Shown here: in pieces, positions 31,701 through 43,700 of the stretch
How the letters are laid out: each line of letters opens with the position of its first letter
How positions within the stretch are numbered: the stretch's first letter is position 1
The notes under the pieces: generated by a model
Database searches by the model: none
What the model was told of the DNA's origin: nothing
What the model saw: the letters and a program-made list of their open reading frames with translations, nothing else
Assembly (NCBI GenBank): GCA_009760855.2
Contig: WPIO01000006.1
Coordinates: 12,591,001 to 12,655,000 of the forward strand
DNA: 64,000 nt
Direction of reading: 5' to 3'
Source of the DNA: Cristatella mucedo
Taxonomy: Eukaryota > Bryozoa > Phylactolaemata > Cristatellidae
Translations under genes and position numbers: made by a program

Positions 31701-34700
31701 AAGTAGCGACGTACACGCAAGGTCACGATAAGGTATCTCTACTAATTAAAGCAAGAAAGTCTGTCACACCACAAGATGGTGCACTTGTGTCACGTGGCAA
31801 GATGGCACAGTGTTGTCTTCGTGACGGAACTACTACGACTCAGCTAAGCGAGGCCACAGGCGAGCTGCTGCTCGGACGTATAGAAATGTAAAAATCGACC
31901 AATTTCAGGGCTTAACTCCGCCATCTTTAAAAGACCTTGAAAGATTTAACATGCCTTGAAGATTAGCATGCGACTTTTTCAGTGCACGAGAGTGTACAAG
32001 ATGCTTGCAACCTTCCAGCCTGTTTTTATTTCTCTTTCCGGTCAGTCGGGCTGGAGCTGCTGTGCTTGCAGCATGCCGAAAACTAAAGAATATAGCAGCG
32101 ACTTCACTAAAGTTATTCAGCTAATCCTCAGACAAGCAGGACTGGAACAATAAGAAGATTGCTCTTCACTCAGAATTAGCAAAGCTTCGGTAGGTGTAAC
32201 CCGGCTAAGTACACGAGTGTGTGCTCCGTGGCCAATGGCCAGCACCCAGGTCATCTGAACAAGACATCGAGCTGCAGGAGGAACGCCTACTCAAGATGGC
32301 TGCACTACGCGATAGGATGGCCAGCCCGGGCCATTCTGGCACAGTCAAAGGAACAAAACTGCAGACAAACGGTGCAGTGTTGTGCTTCGAAGCAGACGAT
32401 TTTCTTTAGAGTGAGCACAAAAGGACCCTGGCTGAGTAAGCCAAATAAAGCTGAAAGGCTGCCGAGGGCCCAACGCTACGCTCACTGGGCGCCTGAAGAT
32501 TTGCGCTCAGCTGATTGGACCGTTAAACACTTCGACAACATCGAACGTAAAGTCAGGTTCGAGTAAGCCCAAGAAAGGGCAACTAACACAGAGATGACTG
32601 CCGGCAGAACGCTGCGAAGTACTATGCTAGGCAGGATCATGTTTTTGGGGCTTTTTTTCTGGTGAAGGTATTAGAGCACTGCATTGCATTCCTATCATAA
32701 TGGACCAGAATGCTTACAACACTGTGATGCACAATGGCATTCCATGTGTCCGACGACAATTAGATGACAGCTTGATTCATCAGCAGTATGGCAATCAAAT
32801 TTACCAAGTCACTAGCCACATTTGAATTCAATACAGCATCTAGTAGATAATATCAACATTAGTAATATGTCGTTTGCAAAAACACCCTAAAAGACCTAAA
32901 TCTCTATCGAGGTGCAAGTTTCAACTCACTGCACGAGAACCAAAGGTGAATGATATACAACGTAGCATGCTTAGAAAAGCATGCAAAAACACACTGCTAT
33001 CATCCATGCATAGGCCAGCATGAAGAAGCATACAAGGAAAAAATATCAAGAGCCAGCGATTATTATAATGATATTACTAACGATATTAATGAGATGCAGC
33101 AACCTAAGAGAACTGAATTTCTTTATAGGCAATTAAATAATCTAGAAAAGAAACCCGTCAATTGGTTAGTGATAACGTGCACAGTGCTAGCATGCATATG
33201 CACGTAAAGTACAATTCACACGAGCCTACCAAATACTGTGAGGCACAGGTTTGTTTTTTGCTTCATTTTAAATGTCATCAGGTCGAAGACATATCGTAAA
33301 GTCATTTGGGAATGAGTTCCAGGCTCAGGGACCACACGAAGTACAGGCACAGTCTCCAAAGGACTTGACTTAATATTTGTTAGAGGCACAGATGAACGAC
33401 TCGAGTAAGAAGAGTAGGTAGTACGATGCCTAGCATGAACAGGAAGTAGTCTGGACAGGTAGAACCTGCACAAGAGAAGAATGAAGGGGCCTAAAAGTGA
33501 TTAACAAAACCTTGAAGTCGACATGCTGCTTGATTAAAAGCCACCATAGGTCGATGAGCAGTGGTATAATATGTCTATTGCGATGCTCAAATCAGATAAT
33601 CTTAGCAGCCGAGTTTTACACCACTGTAAATGCCTTATTGCACAGGCAGGATGAACTGCAAGTAGTAAGTTGAGATAGGATATCACAAATCCTTGGACTA
33701 TCTTTGATCTGGAATCTCTGTCTAAGCAGGTCCAAATGTGTACAATGCTATCTAGCTGACAGCAGTTCAGACTTTACCAAAAAGCTGAAGTCGTTGTCTA
33801 GTGAATGGTCAATGTCGCACAGGACACTCAGATTTTTCGCAGATGATACAGGAGATATGCCTAGTCGAGCCCATTTTGACGGTAAGGTTTTCTAATTTCC
33901 AAGTAACACTAGATTTACCCATAACTAGCAAGTTGACTGTACCGTCATTCAATATTTTAAAGTTGATTGCTATCCAAGTGCGAATGTCAGCAATACATGC
34001 AGCAAGGGAGTTACAATTTGAGTTTGACGTGCTGGTAGGCTGAGAGGGACCAAAACACAGGTACAGCTGTGCGTCATCGGCACTGAAGTGAAAGCCTAGA
34101 TTGTACTACTATTACATCGGCAAGAGAGAGTATCAAAAAATCTTAGCTGATTAAACAGCCTCACTTGCATAGCAGCAGAAGAGCCATATCGGCTACTGCC
34201 ACTCCCACTTGCAGTTGGCAATAAAGGATCGCCCAACTTCAGGCTTCGAACCAATGACCTCGGTCGTGACAAGCAAGCACCATTGGGGTACCTCTACTTT
34301 ACAGGCTCATCGGATGACTGTTGTCCGTTTACGTCAATGCTCTGAACTTGATCACTGAGAAAGACCTAACCATTGCAGTTCAATGCCCAGGCAAGATAAG
34401 ACATGCTCAAGAAGGACTTGGTGGCTAATAGTGTCAAACACTACAAAAAAAGATCTAGCAAAACAAGCAGAGCGACTATGTCTTAAGTCTGCATTCCTGA
34501 GAATTTTATTATACATTCACAGCCGACTCTGACGAGTGATAATCTGCAATACCTAACTAGAACTTGCTTGCTCGAGTTAATACCCCCTTAGCACTTTGCA
34601 ACATGCTTTAGTAATTTAGGTGCCGTTTTCGACGGCTGCCTAATTTTAAAAGTTTCATTTAGAAGACCGCTTCTACAGCTAGCCATCTCGTCCGATCCCT

Positions 34701-37700
34701 ATCTAAGATTAGGAGTCGCCTTCCACAGCGGCTTGCAAAAAATTTAACTAGCTCCTTAGTTCTGTCTCGGCTTGATTATTGTAATTCTTTTTTGGCTGGG
34801 CTACCAAAAAAAGCAAGTAGGCCACTGCAGCTGGCTATGAATATGGCTGCCCGGCTGGTCTTCAAGTCCCAGAGGTTTGACCACGTTTCTTCTTTGCTAA
34901 AAGAGGCTGAAAATGGCTAAAAATGGCTGCCGGTTGATCAACAGATCGAGTGCGAAGTTCGTACACTGGCCCACAAGACCCACCACAGCTTGGCTCCTGA
35001 TACCTAGTTGAACTGGTGCACCAGTTTCAGCCTATTAGTGCCCTCAGGTCCTGTATGGACAATAAATTAGCTGCTCCATTCTTCTGCTTAAAGACCGTTG
35101 GCTACAGAAGCTTTAGCTCTGCAGGTCCTAGACTGTGGAGCTCGCTTCCACGATTCTTACGCAACGACAACTACTCTCCTGCTGCCGACTATGGCTCATC
35201 CTTTTCAGCGGTCCTGAGCTGCTACTTCCATGCTACTCACTACCTCAACTGCTCTCCTGACTCTGCAATGCTTTCCACTTTCTCTTTGTTGCGTGAGACA
35301 AGTCTGTTGGCTACCGAATGCGTACTGAAAGCCGCTTAGGCTGTTAGTGGGCTATGCAAAACTCTCCTACGTAACACCCAGACAGTCTTAATGGCTTTGT
35401 GGAGTTACAGACAGACAGAGATACATTACGTTTTGTCTCATTGCCTTTAAGAGAATTTTAACGGGAAAATCAAGGGCCGGTCATCCAAAGACCATGTTAT
35501 CGCTGGCCTGCGTAAATGTGGCGTAAATGCCAATGGCTCTCAGTACACAGAGAGTACTCTCAGTACACAGAGAGTACTCTCAGTGTACGGAGTAGTACTA
35601 CTCTCAGTACACTGAGAGTAGTACTACTCAGTTCAGCCGAAGCCACGGAGCTCTGCGTTTGGCAGCCACAGGAACAAGAAAAAAGAGAGGAGCAACAAAG
35701 CAAACACTATGCTGCAGGCTTACTGCGAGGCACCGGGTGACGACGAGCGATCGCGAGGTCTGGATCCAATCGAACGACTCCATGTTCTGCCAGGGCCTGG
35801 GGCATCTCGGTCACGGTCTCCTGCCTCGCCGGCGGTGCGTCCTCCGTGTCCATTTTCGTCGGGCCGTCGATCCTTGTCGTACGCCCTGCCGCGGTCGCGA
35901 TCTCGCTCCCTTTCGCGATCTCGCTCTCGTTCCCGTTCTCTGTCTCGGTCCTTGTGCCGATGATCCCGATCTCGGTCTCGGTTTCCTTCCCTGTCTCGAT
36001 CTCGGTCTTTATTTCCTTCCCGATCTCGGTCTTTATTTCCTTCCCGATCTCGATCTCGGTCTTTATTTCCTTCCCGATCTCGGTCTTTATTTCCTTCCCT
36101 GTCTCGATCTCGGTCTTTATTTCCTTCCCGATCTCGGTCTTTATTTCCTTCCCTGTCTCGATCTCGGTTTCCTTCCCTGTCTCGGCTGCGATCTTGGTCC
36201 TTGGTGCGGTCTCTCTCCTTGCTGCTGCGATCTCGATCCCTGTCCCTATGCTTGCCACCCTTGCGATCTCTGTCTCGGTCCGTGTCCTTGCTTTTTCTTT
36301 CACGGCTCTTGCTCCGGTCCCTGAAAGACAGTGTGACACGTGTGAGCAGCTACAATGCAAGCTTTGCTGACATACGATGGGCAGGCTGGATGACTCGAAA
36401 CAAAAAAAGGGAAACACAGAGCTCCATACGAAATGCGCCGGGGAGGGGGGAAGAGGCATCGGTGCACAGCGATTGATGGCCTGTCACCACAGGTTGTTCG
36501 CGACGGCACATCAAATTCGGTTCAATCATTGGCCGCACCTTTCTGTGCTGCTACCGTGACGCTCTGCACCACGGCAGCATCAGAACAAGTTAAAAGAAAT
36601 TTGCTTCATTCTCAGCCAATCTAAAACACATTTGTGCTAAACTTATTCTCTTTGAAAAACAACAGTATACCGGACTGTCAGTACGTACATACACGTGATC
36701 ACAGGTGAAGGTCAAAGGCACTCCACAAGCACGACAACACATGCTGTCTACTAAATGCAGGTGACTCTAAAGCAGGGCCCACATTATCCGTTGGACAAAG
36801 CAGAAAGAGCAATACGTGCTACCAATATCGCCTGCACCACAAGGTCTGCAGAGTTTTAGGATAACAATATCTCTAATATAAAATCGTGCAAGCAGGCTTA
36901 TCAAGTGAAACAGAACACAAGCTAAGATTGACACGGCAGCACAGTGTTCCTATCGGTAACGTCCTCCCAGCACAACAAGAACTGCACTCCCGGGTGGTCT
37001 CTTACTTCTTTACAAGACTAATCCATGCTTTCCATTCATTTCAACTAATCCCTGCTTTCCACTTCATTTCAAGAGGATCAATCCCCGCTTTCCACAGAGG
37101 CTCATCGACTCCATGAAAGCGAAGATCCAAACTCGCAAACCCATGTTTTTGTTCAGTTAGTCTCACATAATAAGGCATGATGACCCTGATCGCTAAATAG
37201 TAACGCACTTATCCGGTTGCTAGTGTAAGACTGACATATTGTCAACTCAAAATAGTGTTCCCAGCAGCTACAGCAGTTACAGCAGCTACGGCAGCAATAC
37301 AAAAAAAATATCCGAAAAACTCAATCGTGCGGCTGAGTGGGCATCTTCCTGCATTTCGAGTCAGAGGGACAGCAGTCACACACAATCTCTTCCCCTGCTA
37401 TGCCTGCTTGCACCTGCCAGTCTGAGTTCTAAACCGTCTGCACGGCAGCATAACAAGGGGCCATGTCACACGACAAAAAATAACTATTCCGCACTAACTT
37501 GAAGAAAGTTTCATTTCTGCTTTGGTGTTTGCACAATGGCAGTCTCGCCCTGAGAAAAATCTAGATAGCCACGAGAGAAGCTCTCAAGACCCGTGGCCTA
37601 CAAAAGGACAAGAGTTTTAGCACGAATGCATCGCGGGCAAAGCCAGTGTCTGACAAAAAAATCGGGTTATGCTCGGGCAGGCACACACACAGGCAGACAC

Positions 37701-40700
37701 AGACACACACACACACACACACCGAGCGGAAGCACAGGATAGCAAGCAAGACCACAATAAACCAGGTCTGTACAATACCAGCAAAACGAGTCCTGCTTTG
37801 CAAGACAGCAGCATCGCCGCTGCCAAAGAAGAGAGGCAAGTGCACGTGTTTCGTGTGGGCTGCCTACAAAAGGAAAACTAAAAGGCTTTCGTAGGCAGAA
37901 GACAGTCTGAAGTGAGGAACACCTAATGATGTCAAATCAGCAAGTTGAGGCCGGCGGTGCTGACAACGACAGGCGCCTCTGTTATCGGCACACACAGAGT
38001 GGCTCTCAATTCAAGCAAAATACATCAGCGGCCGGCACTGTCGAGGTGCAAGCACTCTCTGAGTGCATCAAACCACGATGCATTCCAAAATAGGGAAGTT
38101 GAAAGCTTAAGAGTCCACGCATCGGTGCGAAATAAATGCCAAGACGTGCTTGCACCCCCTATAACACGACCGGTGGCGGGTTTGCTATCATGGACACGAG
38201 AAGCGGCAGGACGATCAGACAGATGTGAAGCAGGGGCAGCAGTGGAACAACGAAGCAGAAAGAGACTAAGCATCAACGATGGGAGCCTCCCGAGTCACTA
38301 CGCATCATTCACTCTAGATCGAGACCGGGTAAACGTTGCCAGACTTGGTGTTGCCCTGGTAATAATGGAAAGGAAGTCTATAATAGCTAAAATACATTTA
38401 GAACTGACAAAGCCGATTTGCCGATTGGCTTCCGAGTCGACCAACTGCCATCTCTTGGCATTCGAGGGTACTTCCAGTTGACAACACTTCCAAAATATGG
38501 GTGCATTGCACAGGATCCTAGGGACATGAGTAATGGAACATTACAGACAGATTGCTATGGAAATGCACAGAAAAGGTCGAAACAAGTGTTTGTGATTCTG
38601 CTATGACTTTAGCATCAAGCTACCAGAATGTTTAGGAATCATCATGGTGCTTTATCAGCGCACAAATGCCTTGTATGAATGTTTGGATCCTTAATAACCA
38701 TGACAAATGGGCACGGAGGACAAATGTCGGGCCTTTAAATAATGATGCTGGACATCATACCCACACATAAGAGCTGGCGATCTGAAAAACCAGCACTGAC
38801 CTCTTACGCTCCCTGCTCCTGCTCCTGTCTTTTTTCCTTGACTTCTCGGGAGACAGATCCTACAAAAAGTTTAGCAGTGTCAAAAGAAGCGAGGCAAAAA
38901 GCACAAGTGGCACCACGAAGAAAAACTCGTGTACTGCATTAGGTCGCACAGTAACTAAAGAAACCGAGGCCTAGTAGACCCCAACAAAGTCAAAAGGGAT
39001 ATGATGGTAGGCACACACAGATAACTGAGCAAGCACAGACGTACACGAATACTCTCAAGCTCGCAGGCACTAACAGGCAAGTAAAGAGCCCTTTGGACTA
39101 CTCAACCGAGAAGGTACCGTGTAGCCCAGTTTTATAGGGCACACAATCGGAATTGTGAGGAGTCAGCCGCATCATAGCTGAACCAGCAAGTCAGTACCGT
39201 ACATGAGATGAGGATCTGTGAATATCGCGCATTCAAAAAAACAATACCGTTTCTTGAGTAGCGACCACGAGCATTAATCAGAGACATGGTTACGCGGCCA
39301 TCAGCCAGTAAGCAAGGCCAGCACTAATAATAATAATAATAATAATAATGCCTTTGATTGAGCACCCCCTGAGAATTCAATCTCTTTCTAGGGACTTTAC
39401 ATTTGCTGCAAAGGAAGCACGATCAAATGGTTAGTAGTAGCCCGAGAGTTAGTAGTTGCTAGAGAATGTGAGCATGGAAGCATGCTCAATAAACAACAAG
39501 AATAACATGGCCCCAACGTAAAAGCAGCTACAATCCTGCCCAAAAGTCTTGTTCCATGGCTAAAAATGAAAGAAACAGTCAAATGGAGCCGGGAACCCGA
39601 GCTCGCACTCAGCCACAGCCTCAAAGAGTGATGGGCACAGCAGCATCAGTCAAAAAGGAGCAGCTCTGACTCGCAGTTAGTGTGGCCACCACATGTTTTA
39701 AAACTGCACTAACCACATCGTTACTACACAGTTTTGGGCTATGAAGACGATGGCACTGGAAACAAGTGATGTCGTGATGTTTCGAGCTCTTGGCTCTACA
39801 CGAGTTCTCTAGTGCCCTCTCTGATCTCGCTGCGCGAACGAGCTGAGTGTTACCAAGCCAATGGGCACTGGGCCGACTTGGTGCGACTAGTGTATAGTCC
39901 AACATTGCCCGGAGGGCATCGACTGACGAAATCGAGGTAGGCTCTTGCATGAAATGAAAACAAGAGAGCCACGAAGTGATGCCATGGATTCCCAAAATCA
40001 GCCACGAAAAATGTTAGCAATCACTTAGAAAGGCCACAAACGCACAGAGCACGAGTATTAACAGCAGAGTGTGACGACTTTCGCCTGGAGGCACGGCTCC
40101 GGAGCTGATCCATTGGCACTAGACATATATATTGGCACATAGACACTATTCGCAGGCTCAAAAGTGTGAGGATGGTGTGCCGACGGGATGGGGGGGGCTT
40201 GATGAGCAATGACGTATTAATAATGAGGATCATTAAGCATAAGCTGCTGCTCTTAGTCTGGTGCATAGATTCGCTGCTGCCCTGCATGACAAATATGTCC
40301 CTATGTCTTTCTAAGAGGTTGCTATGAGACTACTCATTAAGTAGTCAGCTTAAGACCAGGAGAACTGAAGCAACTCATGTCGCATTACTGCTGTCCCTAT
40401 CAAAGACGATGGACCGAGTAGTGGCAGATCAGAAAAACTCACATCATAATGGCAAGCTGGAAAAACGTTCCAGTTAGGTTTTTAAAGCTCTTCACAAGAC
40501 TGCTTCAGCACTGTTGCAAGTGCACAACGACCTTTCAAAATGCTGGCTTAGGCCAGATCTTCCCACTAGTTCTGCTTGAACTGTCGACAGCGTTATTTAC
40601 TACTGCTCACTGTATCCTTCTGGAGAGGCTATTATCGATGGATGATCTCAGAGCCTCAACAAACAACGGTCATTCAAGGAATCTTTAGACCATGGCATAC

Positions 40701-43700
40701 CCCAAACATCTGTGCTCGGTCCACTTCTTTCACAATGTATTCTCTCTATCTTGCTTATGCAGTCTCGGCTAGATTATTGCAATTCCCTTTTGGCTGGGCT
40801 ACTGAAAAGGCAACTAGGTCACTGCAGATGGCTATGAATATGGCTGCAAGGCTAGTCTACATATCCCAGAGGTTTGACCACGTGTTTCCTTTGCTAAAAG
40901 AGCTAAGATGGCTGCCAGTTGATCAACCGATACAGAACCAAGTTCTTATGCTGACCCATAGGGTCTGCCACGGCTTGGCTCCTCCATATCTAGTTGAACT
41001 GGTGCAGCAGTTCCGGCCTCCTCTTGTCCTCGGGTCCTATGTAAACAATAAATTAGCTGTTCCATTCCTCTGCTTAAAGACAGTTGGCGATAGAAGCTTT
41101 ATCTCTGCAGGTCCTAGACTGTGCAGCTCGCTTTTACGATTCTTACGCAACGACAAGTACTCTCCTGCTGCCATGCTACTCACTACCTCAACTGCTTTCC
41201 TGACTCTGCTATGCTTCCCACTTTTTTCTTCGTTGCAAGAGATGAAGTCTGCTGGCTACCAAATGCGTACCGAAAGCCGCTTAGGCTACAAGCACACTAT
41301 ACAAAACTCCCCCGTGTAACACCCACATAGTCTTTGTGGCTTTGTGGGGTTACAGACGGCGATACATACATACAGGTGACACGCAGCTACACCCAAACTT
41401 TGTCACCTCTGCCTTCCAGCGAGGTGCACGAACTCCCTTGTAGCATTCATTGCTGACATATGCTTTTTAATGACAGCAAATCTTTCCTAACTGTGTGACG
41501 AATAAAGCCGACTATTTTTAGACATTACTCAGAAATTGGTAAGCCGAACACCAATGAGCTCGGCCAGCATACCCACTGCAGCATCTGCAAACAATCTGGT
41601 TTTCCTGTTCCAAAGTGAGCTCTCACTGGATAATCAGCTCCCCGGTACGGTCTGCCTACTTTCAGCTAGGCATCATTCAAAAACTTCGGGAATGTTTAGA
41701 GAAAGATACCACAGCAAAGCTGGTCCATGCATTACCGACAAACCGACTTGACTTTTGCAACTGACTACTCACATATATGTTTCTGTCTGTTCAATAAGGC
41801 ACTTACAGTTAGTTGACACTAAACTCTGCAGCTAGGCTGGTCTGTCGTGAACGTCACAACTGCCTCCTTACATCACTTCTCATCGGCCCACGGTGGATCC
41901 CCATCATTATACATATATCGATGTATATCGATCGTTAGATTTTGTCACTCTTTTAGGTTCTTTCATTCTATTGATCGAGCCGACCCATTGGACATAGTTC
42001 CTCATCAGACTTCCCATGTACGTCTAGCTCCTTAGACTCAAATGCTGTGCCTCTTACCAAACTCCAATCCTTCGGATACCGTGCCTTCTGTTCGTCTGCT
42101 TCCGAAGCCTGGAACTTACTCCCGACCGACGTCACAAAATCCAATGACTTGACTAGAATAAAGAAGCTTATAACACACCTGTTTCTCAGAGCATCTATTT
42201 GGTAAGAGTAAATAGTCTTTTGTGTGCTTATGCTTGCTAACACTATACACGTTATCACTAACCAATGCTGATAGACTCATTTTCCAACAAACGTAAAGTG
42301 ACTGGAAATATGCAGCTGTATTCGTGATTGAAAGATCTTTTTGTAACTTGATGGAAATAAATCAGATGGACCATACTGGTTATTTGCAGCTAACTGCTTA
42401 ATTCTGTGGCAGAAGTGTCACGACCTGGACGTTGTTTCAGCTCTTCTGGTGTTGGACTTGTGCTCATATGATGACAGAGCTTACCAGCAAGAATGTGTAT
42501 ACAATCTGGCACAAAATGCTGGGAGTTCTAAGCGCTAAAGTTCTTATAGGGAAAGGTTAAATTTGTCACCAGTACAATGAACCCAAGCTCTTTATGAAAA
42601 CTTCCCAAGTTCAACAGTTAAATAAAAATAAATATAATTCATTTGTATAGCACCCTAAGAGAACTTGATTTGTATTAGGGCACTTCACATATGCCATGGG
42701 TCTCAAACCTTAGATTTCGGCCAGATCTTGGTCGGGACGAGCTCATTGACCACTGGGAATCAGCTTCTAAAGTCGCAATTTGGCCTAGTCAATCGCTTTG
42801 CCTAAACTCTGTTGAGCACTTAGGCCAGGCTAGGGGGACGGGCTGTTTTAGGTCACATTCACTACCTGCTAGACTCCAAAAGAGCTGTGCTTTCATCTGC
42901 AAGCCACTGGAGCAATCGAAGACCTAAAGAGGCTGACCAACTAATTGGGCGACCTGTAGTGGAGGTAAATAAAAGCTGTGAAGAGCAGATCTCCTACTTA
43001 ATTGTATGTCACGTCAGAAACACCTTTATTTTTTGCAATACATTAAATGTATGCAGTACATAGCGCACAGACGTCGCTAACGTACTTTATGGTATGCAGA
43101 AAGCTATCTTCCGGCACCGTGTGGATGGCACCACACATACCGGAACGAGACTTTTGTGAAGGGGGTAATTCATTGCTCTTGCAAAGACTTGGTGCAGGTG
43201 GAGACTGCCACAGCTGCAGCAGTAAAGCTAGGTATGAGGGTGCCCAGCTGCAGCTGATCTCGACATGGAATATGAAACTGTTGGCTTGCATTCATTGAGC
43301 TACTGGCAGCCGTTGCAACTCCTACAACAGGAGGACAATTACACTTGAGCAGCAGTCTCGTAACTTAATGAGGGCAAAATTACACGGATTTACAATCTTT
43401 AACAGCCCTTCTGAGAAAGAGTATATATAAATTACAGCCGAGCTATAACCACCTTGGGGAAACAAATATTCTAACCTGATCGATAAGGCATTTAACCCCT
43501 TCGTGAAGGTGGCATAAAGGCTAGAGGTGAGAGTATGTTTTGCATATATTGAGCTAGCGTAGAAAACCAATTGACCCTTGAAGACATAGCTTACGTGACG
43601 AAGTACATTGAATGAAAGCACTACTATTAACTAAACCACACCATACCAATTTTATTGATCCAGTTACATGCACAGGGTTCAATACATGTAGCAGTTCGAA

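Noticed and set aside
35707-36459. Long frames over the RBM39 RS exon on both strands (for example 250 codons on the - strand in another frame and 174 codons on the + strand)
   Set aside because: They are out-of-frame or antisense shadows of the repetitive RS exon. Only the frame that joins exons 2 and 4 in phase has the expected RS/DRE composition.
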